Positions 21,265 through 33,064 of a DNA stretch of 64,000 bases are shown here, in pieces. The notes under the pieces are model-generated. The model was not told the DNA's origin, made no database searches, and saw nothing but the letters and a program-made list of their open reading frames with translations. The translations under genes and the position numbers were made by a program. Location: assembly GCF_030711595.1 (NCBI RefSeq), contig NZ_JAUJUJ010000004.1:64622-128621 (forward strand), given 5' to 3'. How positions within the stretch are numbered: the first letter of the stretch is position 1; each line of letters opens with the position of its first letter. Source of the stretch: Stenotrophomonas sp. YIM B06876 (lineage in GTDB: Bacteria; Pseudomonadota; Gammaproteobacteria; Xanthomonadales; Xanthomonadaceae).

Positions 21265-21900
21265 ATGAAAACTGTTGAAGTCCGCCACCCGCTGGTACAG
21301 CACAAAATAGGCCTGCTCCGCAGCGCGGCGATGAGCACCAAGGAATTCCGCGAGCTGGTCGACGAGCTGGGCACGCTGCTGGCCTACGAGGCCACCGCCG
21401 ACCTGGAAACCGAAACGCATACGCTCCAGGGCTGGGCCGGTCCGGTGCAGGTGCAACGCATTGCCGGGGCCAAGATCACCCTGGTGCCGATTCTGCGGGC
21501 GGGGCTGGGCATGCTCAATGGCGTGCTGGCGTTGATCCCGGCAGCACGCGTCAGCGTGGTCGGCCTGCAGCGGGATGAAGAAACCCTGCAACCGGTGCCG
21601 TACTTCGAACGCCTGACCGGACGGCTGGAAGAACGCGACGCCCTGATCCTGGACCCGATGCTGGCCACCGGCGGCACCCTGATCGCCACCATCGACATGC
21701 TCAAGCGCGCCGGCGCCCGGCACATCAAGGGCATCTTCCTGGTGGTCGCACCCGAAGGCCTCAAGGCGGTGGAAGCGGCGCATCCGGACGTGGAGATCTA
21801 CACCGCGGCAATCGACGAGCGCCTCAACGAAAAGGGCTACATCCTGCCCGGCCTGGGCGATGCCGGCGACCGGATTTTCGGTACCCGGGTCAGCGACTGA
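21265..21900 (+). CDS. upp: Uracil phosphoribosyltransferase
   Basis: A 211-residue enzyme making UMP from uracil and PRPP in pyrimidine salvage. The PRPP loop is [11 protein letters not shown] (128-138), the amino block [13 protein letters not shown] is canonical, and the carboxyl end has the uracil-binding [16 protein letters not shown]. The ATG at 21265 (MKTVEVRHP) matches family starts. The 300-bp upstream region contains the preceding terminator, so upp has its own promoter. Confidence 0.97.
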   Translation: MKTVEVRHPLVQHKIGLLRSAAMSTKEFRELVDELGTLLAYEATADLETETHTLQGWAGPVQVQRIAGAKITLVPILRAGLGMLNGVLALIPAARVSVVGLQRDEETLQPVPYFERLTGRLEERDALILDPMLATGGTLIATIDMLKRAGARHIKGIFLVVAPEGLKAVEAAHPDVEIYTAAIDERLNEKGYILPGLGDAGDRIFGTRVSD

Positions 21901-21932
21901 CCACTGGTCCGGCGACCTTCACACCGGCTTAC

Positions 21933-21974
21933 CCGGGGCTGCACGGATGCTGTGCCGACACCCCAGCCCCGGAG
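21933..21974 (+). promoter_or_regulatory. Hairpin overlapping the psiF-like ribosome site
   Basis: CCGGGGCTG (21933-21941) pairs with CAGCCCCGG (21964-21972), with a nested GCAC/GTGC pair inside the loop. The 3' arm runs into the GGAG site (21971-21974) of the next gene. It could also act as a weak terminator for upp. Confidence 0.4.
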
Positions 21975-21979
21975 CCACC

Positions 21980-22279
21980 ATGAAGCCCCTGCCCTTCCTC
22001 GCCTGCCTGCTGCTGACGGCCGTGATTCCGTTGGCGGCGAACGCGGCCACGCCCACCGCGCAACAGCAACGCATGGCCGAATGCTCGGCCAAGAACAAGG
22101 GAATGAAGGGCGAGGCCTACAAGGAAGCCCAGCGGGCCTGCCTGAGCAGCCACCCAGCGGCGGCGGCTGCCACCACGCCGCAGCAGCGCATGACCAAATG
22201 CAATGCCGACGCTGGCGCCCGGCATCTCACTGGCGATGCCCGCAAAAGCTTCATGAGCAGCTGCCTCAAAACCCACTGA
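21980..22279 (+). CDS. psiF: PsiF-repeat family protein
   Basis: A 99-residue secreted protein. Residues 1-22 form a signal peptide (MKPLPFLACLLLTAVIPLAANA), followed by two PsiF repeats: QQQRMAECSAKNKGMKGEAY with RACLS, and QQRMTKCNADAGARHLTGDA with SCLK. Each repeat carries the pair of cysteines typical of the family. E. coli psiF is phosphate-starvation induced, but the function is unknown. A GGAG site precedes the ATG. It stands alone downstream of upp. Confidence 0.85.
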   Translation: MKPLPFLACLLLTAVIPLAANAATPTAQQQRMAECSAKNKGMKGEAYKEAQRACLSSHPAAAAATTPQQRMTKCNADAGARHLTGDARKSFMSSCLKTH

Positions 22280-22364
22280 CCCGCACGTGACCGGCAGGGT
22301 GGGCAAGGCTCCCCCTGTCGGCGGCCGGCAATCCCCCGGCCGCCACGCACCGCATCTGCAGCCG

Positions 22365-23255
22365 TCATCCGCCCAGCGGGCGCGCCTTCAACTCACCCAG
22401 TTCATGGGTGGTGCCGAACCGCCCCTTTTCATCCCGCACCACCTGGGCCAATGCGCAGTCCGGGTCGTGGGTGAAAAACAGGTGTACGTTGCGCGCCAGC
22501 TTGTCTTCCAGGAACGCGCGCTTCTCGTCGATCAGCAGCTCCGCATTGCGGTCATAGCCCATGGTGATCGGCACATGCACCCATGACCGCCCCGGAATCA
22601 GGTCCGCACAGAACACCACCCCGCCATGCGGCTGGCCGCCGACCCGTTCCGGGCCGACCACCTCGGCCAGCATCAGCCCCGGGGTGTGGCCATCACTGAA
22701 GCTGAAACGCACCGCCCGGCCCAGCGTCTGCGAATACTCGCCCGCCACCACTTCCAGCCGGCCACTGCCCTGCAACAGGCCCGGCAGCGCGGGAATGAAA
22801 CTGGCGCGGTCGCGCGGATGGGGATTGAGCGCCCGCTCCCAATGCTCGGCGCCCACCATGAATGTCGCGTTCGGGAACAGCAGCTCAGGCTCGCGATCCT
22901 CGCTCCAGGGCGCGAGCAGACCGCCGGCATGGTCGAAATGCAGGTGGCTGAGCACCACCACGTCGATGTCCTCATGTTCGAACCCGGCTTCGCGCAGCGA
23001 GTCGATCAGGATGTGCCGGGATTCCTGCACCCCGTAGCGCTCGCGCAGCTTGGGCTCGAAGAACGCGCCGATGCCGGTTTCAAACAGCACCGTCTTGCCG
23101 TTGAGCGGGCTGACCAGCAATGAGCGGCACGCCAAGGTGATGCGGTTGAGATCGTCAGGTGCAGCCCATTTCTGCCAAAGCGCCTTGGGAGCGTTGCCGA
23201 ACATCGCACCGCCATCAAGCTTCTGTGTATTACCGCGGATCGACCATAGTTTCAT
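22365..23255 (-). CDS. MBL-fold metallo-hydrolase
   Basis: A 296-residue metallo-beta-lactamase-fold hydrolase. The zinc motif is [10 protein letters not shown] (103-112; HxHxDH), with later ligands in SDGHTPG and FFTHDPD. No signal peptide is seen, so it is cytoplasmic. Similar Xanthomonad proteins are left as 'MBL fold'; the family also holds lactonases, but nothing here proves lactone hydrolysis. It sits alone between psiF and ggt, convergent with psiF. Confidence 0.88.
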   Translation of the reverse strand: MKLWSIRGNTQKLDGGAMFGNAPKALWQKWAAPDDLNRITLACRSLLVSPLNGKTVLFETGIGAFFEPKLRERYGVQESRHILIDSLREAGFEHEDIDVVVLSHLHFDHAGGLLAPWSEDREPELLFPNATFMVGAEHWERALNPHPRDRASFIPALPGLLQGSGRLEVVAGEYSQTLGRAVRFSFSDGHTPGLMLAEVVGPERVGGQPHGGVVFCADLIPGRSWVHVPITMGYDRNAELLIDEKRAFLEDKLARNVHLFFTHDPDCALAQVVRDEKGRFGTTHELGELKARPLGG

Positions 23256-23327
23256 ATGAAAATTCTACCCGCGCCGCGTTAAATATTCGCAATTTGCCTG
23301 CACCCTAGAGTTGACACCGCAGCACGC

Positions 23328-23354
23328 AAAAACCCCGCCGCAAGACGGGGTTTT
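23328..23354 (-). terminator. Rho-independent terminator of ggt
   Basis: A 9-bp stem, AAAACCCCG with CGGGGTTTT, has an 8-base loop and ends in a T-run on the minus strand. It starts 18 bases after the ggt stop. Confidence 0.9.
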
Positions 23355-23372
23355 CACCGGCCAATCGGTGAC

Positions 23373-25111
<1,739 letters not shown>

Positions 25112-25115
<4 letters not shown>

Positions 25116-25396
25116 GCGGATGGAGACTCCGGTTCGTAAAGTTCAGGGTGATCGCGCTGCAGGCGGTGCAACTTGCCCAGCAGGTCGGCATGGCTTTCGG
25201 GAATATCGGGGTCCGGATCGATGCACTCGACCGGGCACACCACCACGCATTGCGGTTCGTCGAAATGACCAACGCATTCGGTGCAACGCGCAGGATCGAT
25301 CACATAGATGGTTTCACCCATGCTGATCGCCTTGTTCGGACAGGCAGGCTCGCAGACGTCGCAATTGACGCAAAGCTCATTTATTTTCAACGACAT
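25112..25396 (-). CDS. YfhL-family 4Fe-4S dicluster ferredoxin
   Basis: A 94-residue ferredoxin with two cluster motifs: CVNCDVCEPACP (Cys9, 12, 15, 19) and CTECVGHFDEPQCVVVCP, whose longer spacing between the second and third cysteine marks the YfhL/Alvin type of low-potential 2[4Fe-4S] ferredoxin. It is an electron carrier with unknown partners. Linkage to coaD is common in proteobacteria and is kept here with one lipoprotein gene between them. Confidence 0.93.
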
Positions 25397-25487
25397 GGCG
25401 ATGCTCCACGCCCGCGCCAGCCGGCGGATGGAGCGACCTCTGGCGGTGCTTCCATCCCATGCGGCGCGGCGCTGCCGCCGGCCGCAA

Positions 25488-25512
25488 CCGGATGCGCATT
25501 GCGCGCATCCGG
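25488..25512 (-). terminator. Hairpin downstream of the coaD-linked lipoprotein gene
   Basis: A perfect 10-bp stem, CCGGATGCGC with GCGCATCCGG, has a 5-base loop and lies 13 bases past the lipoprotein stop. There is no T-run, so it may be a processing hairpin or a weak terminator. Confidence 0.4.
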
Positions 25513-25525
25513 CCTTGCACGGGTA

Positions 25526-26017
25526 TTACTTGGCTTCAACAAAGATGTAATCGGCGCCGGTCGGCTGCACGATCGTCTGCACGCGGGCATTGTCGGCCGC
25601 ATCGCCGATATACACCACGCGCACGCCCTTCATCGAATCGGGCTGCACGCCCTTGAACGCGGCGTCGATCATGTCGGCCATCTTCGACGATGCCGAGGAA
25701 CCGAAGGCGAGCATGTTGCCCGGCTGGATGCCACGCCCGATCGCGGCGGTGGCGCTTTCCACCTGGCGCTCGTACTTCTCGGCGAACTGCGGATCGGACT
25801 CCGGCGGCAGGTAGTACAGGAACGGGTTGTTGCTGATGTTGCCGATGTTCTGCACGGCAACCGCCTGCAGGTACTGCCTCCAGCCGGCATCGTCGTCCTT
25901 GGCCGGGGCGACCAGGGCCTGCTGCGCCTCGGCAGCCGGCGCGGCTTCTTCCTTTTTGCAGGCCGTGAAAGCCAGCACCATTGAAGCGGCCAACATCACA
26001 CGCATCGCGTTTTTCAT
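25526..26017 (-). CDS. Putative lipoprotein of unknown function
   Basis: A 163-residue protein with a lipoprotein signal peptide: MKNAMRVMLAASMVLAFTAC, with Cys20 as the lipidated residue. A lysine- and glutamate-rich, then Ala-rich, linker follows. The mature part has YLQAVAVQNIGNISNNPFLYYLPPES and ends VQPTGADYIFVEAK. I recognise it as a type found beside coaD in Xanthomonads but know no function. A strong GGAGG site precedes the ATG. It lies 16 bp downstream of coaD on the same strand. Confidence 0.82.
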   Translation of the reverse strand: MKNAMRVMLAASMVLAFTACKKEEAAPAAEAQQALVAPAKDDDAGWRQYLQAVAVQNIGNISNNPFLYYLPPESDPQFAEKYERQVESATAAIGRGIQPGNMLAFGSSASSKMADMIDAAFKGVQPDSMKGVRVVYIGDAADNARVQTIVQPTGADYIFVEAK

Positions 26018-26033
26018 GGAGTTCCTCCCTCTC

Positions 26034-27184
<1,151 letters not shown>

Positions 27185-27302
27185 GCCGGCGGCCCCATGC
27201 AATCCGGCGGAACTTGTTGGAAAACCAGTGGCATCGGCAGGCCAGACATCGTGAAAAGAGCGGCCTCGCATGATAGACCAGCCCGACGCGGACGCCGCAC
27301 AC

Positions 27303-27330
27303 CTTGAAATCCCGCCGATCACCCTTACCC
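27303..27330 (+). promoter_or_regulatory. Candidate RpoH (sigma-32) promoter of htpG
   Basis: CTTGAAA (27303-27309) is a perfect heat-shock -35 element. After 13 bases comes CCTTACCC, a looser match to the -10 consensus CCCATNT. It lies about 60 bases upstream of the htpG ATG, a well-known RpoH target in other bacteria. Confidence 0.55.
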
Positions 27331-27388
27331 GTTGAGGCAGCCGCCGCAACTGTCACGCGGCACGTCAGCCACGGAGCACGATCGACCG

Positions 27389-29302
27389 ATGAACGCAGAA
27401 ACCCACAAGGAAACCCTGGGCTTCCAGACCGAGGTGAAGCAGCTGCTGCACCTGATGATCCATTCGCTGTACTCGAACAAGGAAATCTTCCTGCGCGAGC
27501 TGGTGTCCAATGCCGCCGACGCCGCCGACAAATTGCGTTTCGAAGCGCTGACCCGGCCCGAACTGCTGGAAGGCGGCGGCGACCTGCGCATCCGCATTGA
27601 AGTCGACCCGGCCGCGCGCACCCTGAGCATCGATGACAACGGCATCGGCATGAGCCGCGAGGAGGCCGTCACCCACCTGGGCACCATCGCCAAGTCCGGC
27701 ACCGCCGATTTCCTGCAGCACCTGAGCGGCGACCAGAAGAAAGATTCCAACCTGATCGGCCAGTTCGGTGTCGGCTTCTATTCGGCGTTCATCGTTGCCG
27801 ACCAGGTCGACGTCTACAGCCGCCGCGCCGGCCTGCCGGCCAGCGAGGGCGTGCACTGGTCGTCCAAGGGCGAAGGCGATTTTGAAGTGGCCACCGTCGA
27901 CAAGCCCGGACGTGGCACCCACATCGTGCTGCACCTGAAGGACGGCGAGGAAGGCTTCGCCGACGCCTGGAAGCTGCGTACCCTAGTCAAGAAGTACTCC
28001 GACCACATCGGCCTGCCGATCGAGATGCGGAAGGAGCATTACGGCGAGGAAAAGGACGCCGACGCCACGCCGGAATGGGAAACCGTCAACCGCGCCAATG
28101 CGCTGTGGACCCGGCCCAAGTCCGAACTCAAGGATGAGAATTACCAAGAGTTCTACAAGCACACCGCGCACGACCCGCAGAATCCGCTCGCATGGAGCCA
28201 CAACAAGGTCGAAGGCAAGCTCGAGTACACCTCGCTGCTGTATGTGCCGGGCCGGGCGCCGTTCGACCTGTACCACCGCGACGCGCCCAAGGGCCTGAAA
28301 CTCTACGTGCAGCGCGTCTTCATCATGGACCAGGCCGAACAGTTCCTGCCGCTGTACCTGCGCTTCATCAAGGGCGTGGTCGATTCCAACGACCTGCCGC
28401 TGAACGTCTCGCGCGAGATCCTGCAGTCCGGCCCGGTGATCGACTCGATGAAGTCGGCGCTGACCAAGCGCTCGCTGGACATGCTGGAGAAGCTGGCCGC
28501 CGACAAACCGGAGGAATACACCGGTTTCTGGAAGAACTTCGGCCAGGTGCTGAAGGAAGGCCCCGCCGAGGACTACGGCAACCGCGAGAAGATTGCCGGG
28601 CTGCTGCGCTTCGCCTCGACCTATGACGCCAGTGGCGAGCCGAGCGTGTCGCTGGCCGATTACCTCGGGCGCATGGTCGAGGGCCAGGACAAGATCTATT
28701 ACCTGACCGGCGAGAGTCATACCCAGGTCAAGGACAGCCCGCACCTGGAGGTGTTCCGCAAGAAGGGCATCGAGGTGCTGCTGCTCACCGACCGCATCGA
28801 CGAGTGGCTGATGGGTTACCTGACCGAATTCGACGGCAAGTCGTTCGTGGATATCGCCCGTGGCGACCTCGACCTGGGCAAGCTGGAATCGGAAGAGGAC
28901 AGGAAGGCACAGCAGGAAACCGCCAAGGCCAAGGAAGCCCTGGTCTCGCGCCTGAAAACCGCGCTGGGCGAGGATGTGGCCGAAGTGCGCGTGTCCCATC
29001 GCCTGACCAACTCACCGGCGATCCTGGCCATCGGCGAGCAGGACCTGGGCCTGCAGATGCGTCAGATCCTGGAAGCCAGCGGCCAGAAGGTGCCCGACAC
29101 CAAGCCGGTGTTCGAATTCAATCCAGCCCACCCGCTGATCGAAAAGCTGGATGCCGAAGCCGACATGGAGCGTTTCAACGACCTGTCGCGCGTGCTGTTC
29201 GACCAGGCTGCGCTGGCCGCCGGTGACAGCCTGAAGGATCCGGCCGCGTACGTGCGCCGGCTCAACAAGCTGCTGCTGGAACTGGCGGTGTCGCCAGGCT
29301 GA
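27389..29302 (+). CDS. htpG: Molecular chaperone HtpG (Hsp90)
   Basis: A 637-residue cytosolic Hsp90 that remodels client proteins with ATP. The GHKL ATP site shows [26 protein letters not shown] and [11 protein letters not shown]. The middle domain contains [10 protein letters not shown] and LNVSREILQ, and the carboxyl dimerisation domain ends [13 protein letters not shown]. The ATG at 27389 starts [20 protein letters not shown], the conserved opening. Its own heat-shock-like promoter and downstream hairpin suggest a single-gene unit. Confidence 0.97.
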   Translation: MNAETHKETLGFQTEVKQLLHLMIHSLYSNKEIFLRELVSNAADAADKLRFEALTRPELLEGGGDLRIRIEVDPAARTLSIDDNGIGMSREEAVTHLGTIAKSGTADFLQHLSGDQKKDSNLIGQFGVGFYSAFIVADQVDVYSRRAGLPASEGVHWSSKGEGDFEVATVDKPGRGTHIVLHLKDGEEGFADAWKLRTLVKKYSDHIGLPIEMRKEHYGEEKDADATPEWETVNRANALWTRPKSELKDENYQEFYKHTAHDPQNPLAWSHNKVEGKLEYTSLLYVPGRAPFDLYHRDAPKGLKLYVQRVFIMDQAEQFLPLYLRFIKGVVDSNDLPLNVSREILQSGPVIDSMKSALTKRSLDMLEKLAADKPEEYTGFWKNFGQVLKEGPAEDYGNREKIAGLLRFASTYDASGEPSVSLADYLGRMVEGQDKIYYLTGESHTQVKDSPHLEVFRKKGIEVLLLTDRIDEWLMGYLTEFDGKSFVDIARGDLDLGKLESEEDRKAQQETAKAKEALVSRLKTALGEDVAEVRVSHRLTNSPAILAIGEQDLGLQMRQILEASGQKVPDTKPVFEFNPAHPLIEKLDAEADMERFNDLSRVLFDQAALAAGDSLKDPAAYVRRLNKLLLELAVSPG

Positions 29303-29310
29303 AGCGAGAT

Positions 29311-29348
29311 GCCGGCCCTGCCGGGGTTCACGCCCCGGCAGGGCCGGC
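29311..29348. terminator. Perfect 16-bp hairpin after htpG
   Basis: GCCGGCCCTGCCGGGG (29311-29326) pairs exactly with CCCCGGCAGGGCCGGC (29333-29348) across a 6-base loop. It starts 8 bases after the htpG stop. It has no T-run, so it may stabilise the mRNA end or stop convergent transcription rather than act as a textbook terminator. Confidence 0.65.
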
Positions 29349-29389
29349 AATCCTGGCGATCCTGCGCAATGCGGCGCAGGCTCGCCCGG

Positions 29390-29610
29390 TCAGGCAAAGA
29401 TATCGAGCACGCTGCCCAGCAGCTCATCACCGCGCCGGATCACCGCCGCATTGGCCGCAAACGCGGCCTGGGCCGGGATCGCGGCCATCAGGGCAGTCAC
29501 CGCCGGCATGATTTCGTGTGCGGACTGCCGGCAATCACCTCTGCCGCCACCCGGAGGTCCTGCATGGCGACCCGCATGCCGGATCCGGCAATCGCAAAAA
29601 TGGAGTTCAT
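29390..29610 (-). pseudogene. Frameshifted flagellar rod/hook-like small gene
   Basis: From the ATG at 29610 the minus strand reads MNSIFAIAGSGMRVAMQDLRVAAEVIA, then runs out of frame to a stop at 29497. In the shifted frame the text continues HEIMPAVTALMAAIPAQAAF, then ANAAVIRRGDELLGSVLDIFA and stops at 29390. The first part resembles the amino end, and the last part the carboxyl end ('FxANxxVlrtaDEmLGtLLDikA'), of flagellar basal-body rod/FlgC-like proteins. A single 1-base shift near 29525-29535 separates them. Neither half is a normal protein. It could be a decayed gene or a sequencing error; no other flagellar gene is nearby. Confidence 0.6.
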
Positions 29611-29710
29611 GTGCCCGGCATCGGCCGTGAACCCGCCGACTTTAGCCCGCTGTCCACGGCTCCCGACCGGGCCGGTGGTAGCATGTAGACCTATCAAAGC
29701 GCCTTTTCCC

Positions 29711-30994
29711 ATGCTCAGTTTTTTCCGTCGCAAGAAACCCCTGGATACCGCTGAAACGCCCAAAACCCAGCACTACAGTGCCGAGGAACTGGCCGCCGCG
29801 TTTCCGCACCCTGACAGCGCGGCGGCAGTACCGGAAACGCCGGCGACACCGGCCATGCCCGCGGAGCCGGAGGTTGCGCCGATCTCCGCGGCCCCGCCGG
29901 CCCTGGCCACGACCGATGCCGCGATCGAAGCGCCCCTTCCTGCGCCAATGACGGCTGCGCCGGCGCCGGTCGCGGTAGAGCCGGTGATTGCTCCGGCTGC
30001 CGCCACTGCCACGCCCCTGCCGGCTGAGGATCTGCTCGGCGCCAGCACCGCACCGGCCGCCGCGGCCGGCAAAATCGGCTGGCGCGAGCGCCTGCGCAAC
30101 AGCACCTTTGCCCGCAGCTTTGGCGGCCTGTTCTCGCGCAATCCCAAGCTCGACGACGATCTGCTCGATGAAATTGAAACCGCGCTGATCACCGCCGACG
30201 TCGGCGTTCCGGCCACCACGGCGCTGGTCGAGGATTTGCGCAAGCGCATGAAATCGCGCGAATTCGTTGATGCCAACGCGCTGCTGGCTGCCCTGCGTGC
30301 GGATCTGATCGCATTGCTGCTGCCGGTTTCCAAGCCGCTGCTGATCGACCGCAGCGCCAAACCATTCGTGATCCTGACCATCGGCGTCAACGGCGTCGGC
30401 AAGACCACCACCATCGGCAAGCTGGCCAAGCGCTTCAAGGACCAGGGCCACAGCCTGATGCTGGCCGCCGGCGACACCTTCCGCGCCGCCGCAGTGGCGC
30501 AGTTGCAGATCTGGGGTGAACGCAATGGCGTGGCCGTGGTGGCGCAAGGCCAGAACGCCGATGCCGCATCGGTCGCGTTCGACGCGCTGCAGGCCGGCAA
30601 GGCCCGCGGCATCGATGTGCTGATTGCCGACACTGCCGGCCGCCTGCACACCCAGACCGGGCTGATGAACGAGCTGAGCAAGATCCGCCGGGTGATCGGC
30701 AAGGTCGATGCGAGCGCACCGCACGAAGTGCTGATGGTGATCGACGGCACCACCGGTCAGAACGCGCTGTCGCAGCTGCGCCAGTTCCATGCCGCCGCCG
30801 GCGTCACCGGCCTGGTGGTGACCAAGCTCGACGGCACCGCCAAGGGCGGCGTGGTGTTCGCGCTGGCACGCGAGTTCGGCATTCCGATCCGCTTTGCCGG
30901 CATCGGCGAGCGCCCGGAAGATCTGCGCGTGTTCGATCCGGAAGCGTTCGTCGATGCGCTGTTGCCGGAAGCGCTCGGCAGCCCGCAAGCCTGA
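29711..30994 (+). CDS. ftsY: Signal recognition particle receptor FtsY
   Basis: A 427-residue SRP GTPase receptor that docks ribosome-nascent chain complexes at the inner membrane. Residues 1-115 form a low-complexity Pro/Ala/Glu-rich A domain opening MLSFFRRKKPL, which can bind lipid. The N domain follows (about 120-210), then the G domain with G1 GVNGVGKTTTIGKLA (225-239), DTFRAAAVAQLQ, DTAGRLHT and TKLDGTAKGG. The ATG at 29711 is chosen because the basic-hydrophobic opening is typical. Confidence 0.97.
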   Translation: MLSFFRRKKPLDTAETPKTQHYSAEELAAAFPHPDSAAAVPETPATPAMPAEPEVAPISAAPPALATTDAAIEAPLPAPMTAAPAPVAVEPVIAPAAATATPLPAEDLLGASTAPAAAAGKIGWRERLRNSTFARSFGGLFSRNPKLDDDLLDEIETALITADVGVPATTALVEDLRKRMKSREFVDANALLAALRADLIALLLPVSKPLLIDRSAKPFVILTIGVNGVGKTTTIGKLAKRFKDQGHSLMLAAGDTFRAAAVAQLQIWGERNGVAVVAQGQNADAASVAFDALQAGKARGIDVLIADTAGRLHTQTGLMNELSKIRRVIGKVDASAPHEVLMVIDGTTGQNALSQLRQFHAAAGVTGLVVTKLDGTAKGGVVFALAREFGIPIRFAGIGERPEDLRVFDPEAFVDALLPEALGSPQA

Positions 30995-31000
30995 GCCCTC

Positions 31001-31068
31001 GTAGACGCGGCAGCAGTCGCGATGAGGTCTCCACGGGAAATATCTGTCGCGACCCACGTCGCTCCTAC
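31001..31068. repeat. Inverted pair of GTAG-ended REP-like elements
   Basis: On the plus strand GTAG-ACGCGGC-AGCA-GTCGCGA runs from 31001. On the minus strand GTAG-GAGCGAC-GTGG-GTCGCGA starts at 31068 and ends near 31048. Both share the layout GTAG, a GCG(A/G)C arm, a 4-base loop and GTCGCGA. They fill the gap between ftsY and mutY almost completely. GTAG-headed REPs (SMAG type) are known from Stenotrophomonas maltophilia. Family membership is inferred from shape. Confidence 0.65.
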
Positions 31069-31079
31069 CGAACCCCGCC

Positions 31080-32141
31080 TTGACGACTCCGCCCCACGAC
31101 CCGTTTCCCACGCGCCTGCTCACCTGGTTCGAGCTGCACGGCCGCCATGACCTGCCCTGGCAACACCCGCGCACGCCGTACCGGGTCTGGCTGTCGGAAA
31201 TCATGCTGCAGCAGACCCAGGTGGCCACGGTCATTCCGTATTTCCTGCGCTTTCTGCAGGCATTTCCCACCCTGCGCGACCTCGCCAACGCCGACACCGA
31301 TGCGGTGATGGCGCAATGGGCGGGGCTTGGCTACTACGCCCGTGCGCGCAATCTGCATGCCGCCGCACGACGCTGCATGGAATTGCATGAGGGCCAGCTG
31401 CCACGGGATTTCGATGCCCTGCTCGCATTGCCCGGCATTGGCCGCAGCACGGCCGGGGCGATACTCGGTCAAGCCTGGAATGACCGGTTTGCAATCCTCG
31501 ACGGCAATGTGAAACGGGTACTCAGCCGCTATCACGGCGTCGCCGGCTTTCCCGGCCTGCCCGCAATCGAGAAGCAGCTCTGGGCCATTGCACAGCAACA
31601 TGTGCAGCAGGTTCCCACCGCTCGGCTGGCCGACTACACCCAGGCGCAGATGGATTTCGGCGCCACGCTGTGCACCCGCGCCAATCCCGCCTGCATCCTG
31701 TGTCCGCTGCAAAGCGGTTGCGCTGCATACCGGGAAGGGCTCACCGACTCGCTGCCCACACCGAAGCCGACAAAAAAGCTGCCGGAGCGCGAGGCCGTGG
31801 CCTTGCTGCTGGAAAACGAGCACGGCGAACTTCTTCTCAACCGTCGCCCGCCCACCGGCATCTGGGCATCGCTGTGGACACTGCCGCAGGCCGATACCGA
31901 TTCGGCGATGCGGGAATGGTTCGAGCGCGAACTCCACGGCCATTACGACAACGCCGAGGAGCTGCCGCTGATCGTGCACACCTTCAGCCATTACCGGCTG
32001 CACCTGCAGCCGCTGCGACTGCGCAAGGTCGCCTTGCGCGACCGGGTCGGCGACAATGAAGCGCTGCGCTGGGTATCACGCGCGGCACTGCCATCGCTCG
32101 GGCTGCCTGCCCCGATCCGCAAGCTACTCGACAGTCTGTAA
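31080..32141 (+). CDS. mutY: A/G-specific adenine glycosylase MutY
   Basis: A 353-residue base-excision enzyme that removes adenine opposite 8-oxoguanine. Motifs are LPWQHPRTPYRVWLSEIMLQ QTQV, the helix-hairpin-helix LPGIGRSTAGAI, the catalytic-loop Asp in ILDGNVKRVLSR, and the 4Fe-4S cysteines in the exact C-x6-C-x2-C-x5-C spacing. A carboxyl NUDIX-like domain that recognises oxoG follows from about residue 225. The only well-placed start is TTG at 31080, which abuts the REP pair, and no strong ribosome site is visible. mutY-yggX order is conserved. Confidence 0.94.
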   Translation: MTTPPHDPFPTRLLTWFELHGRHDLPWQHPRTPYRVWLSEIMLQQTQVATVIPYFLRFLQAFPTLRDLANADTDAVMAQWAGLGYYARARNLHAAARRCMELHEGQLPRDFDALLALPGIGRSTAGAILGQAWNDRFAILDGNVKRVLSRYHGVAGFPGLPAIEKQLWAIAQQHVQQVPTARLADYTQAQMDFGATLCTRANPACILCPLQSGCAAYREGLTDSLPTPKPTKKLPEREAVALLLENEHGELLLNRRPPTGIWASLWTLPQADTDSAMREWFERELHGHYDNAEELPLIVHTFSHYRLHLQPLRLRKVALRDRVGDNEALRWVSRAALPSLGLPAPIRKLLDSL

Positions 32142-32174
32142 CCGGTACTGTCCCCGCCTATCAGGAACCCCCGC

Positions 32175-32450
32175 ATGTCCCGCACCGTTTTCTGCCAGTA
32201 CGAACAACGTGAAACCGAAGGCCTGGATTTCGTCCCCTACCCCGGCGAACTGGGTCAGCGCATCTTCGCCGGCATCGGCAAACAGGCCTGGAGCAGCTGG
32301 CTGGCCCACCAGACCATGCTGATCAACGAGAACCGGCTGTCGCCGCGCGATCCCAAGCACCGCGCGTTCCTGGAAGAGGAACTGCAGAAATTCCTGTTTT
32401 CCGGCGGCGCCGAGAAGCCGGCCGGCTACGTCGCACCGACCGCCGACTGA
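32175..32450 (+). CDS. yggX: Probable Fe(2+)-trafficking protein YggX
   Basis: A 91-residue protein of the YggX family, with [37 protein letters not shown] and [18 protein letters not shown] all canonical. It protects iron-sulfur proteins during oxidative stress and has been linked to iron handling. It lies 33 bp after mutY, itself an iron-sulfur enzyme, and the pair is probably co-transcribed as in E. coli. Confidence 0.95.
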   Translation: MSRTVFCQYEQRETEGLDFVPYPGELGQRIFAGIGKQAWSSWLAHQTMLINENRLSPRDPKHRAFLEEELQKFLFSGGAEKPAGYVAPTAD

Positions 32451-32504
32451 GCCTTATACCGCCCGGGCATGGCTGGGTGGCCACGCCCGGCCGACTGCAT
32501 CGGT

Positions 32505-32963
32505 TCAGTCCTGCGGCGCCGCTGCGGCCTCGCGCGCCTCGAGTTTGGCCTCGCGCATCTCCCGCTCCGACATCCGCAGCGCTTTCACGTCCAGCGGCCG
32601 GATGGTCTGGATCCGGCAGGGAATATGCGGCCCCGGATTGCCACCCCGCACGATCACATTGTCGAAGCGGGCCGAGACCTGCCCCATCATGTTGGTGACT
32701 GAAATGGCCGGGGCGTAGGACAGGTCCATGCAGGGTCCGGACAGCTCCAGCAGCCAGGCCTCGTTGGGCCGGGTCCATACCGCCAATGCGCTGTCCCCCA
32801 ATTCGGTCCAGCCATTGAGCGAGCCGAAATACTGGAACCCCTTGACCGGCTCACCGGCGTGCGCGCGGTACAGGTCCAGCCGCTCGGTCTCACTCAATTT
32901 CCCGGTCGTGGCGCAGGCTGCCAGACTGCAGGCCAGCACGGCAATACCAATCAGACGCTTCAT
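32505..32963 (-). CDS. DUF6491-like lipoprotein
   Basis: A 152-residue protein with a lipoprotein signal, MKRLIGIAVLACSLAAC (Cys17 lipidated). The mature part has FQYFGSLNGWTELGDSALAV, WTRPNEAWLLELSGPCMDL and CRIQTIRPLDVKALRM, the pattern I associate with DUF6491 proteins common in Xanthomonads. The final ~25 residues are charged and helical (REMREAKLEAREAAA). The function is unknown. It is a single gene, convergent with yggX. Confidence 0.8.
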   Translation of the reverse strand: MKRLIGIAVLACSLAACATTGKLSETERLDLYRAHAGEPVKGFQYFGSLNGWTELGDSALAVWTRPNEAWLLELSGPCMDLSYAPAISVTNMMGQVSARFDNVIVRGGNPGPHIPCRIQTIRPLDVKALRMSEREMREAKLEAREAAAAPQD

Positions 32964-33064
32964 GGCGATCCTCCGGAGATGGGCTCACGGGGGATGATGC
33001 GCCTATTCAAACGCCGGAGAAAGTGCCGCAACGGGCGCCTGCGACGGTTCTGCCGGCGCGCGCT

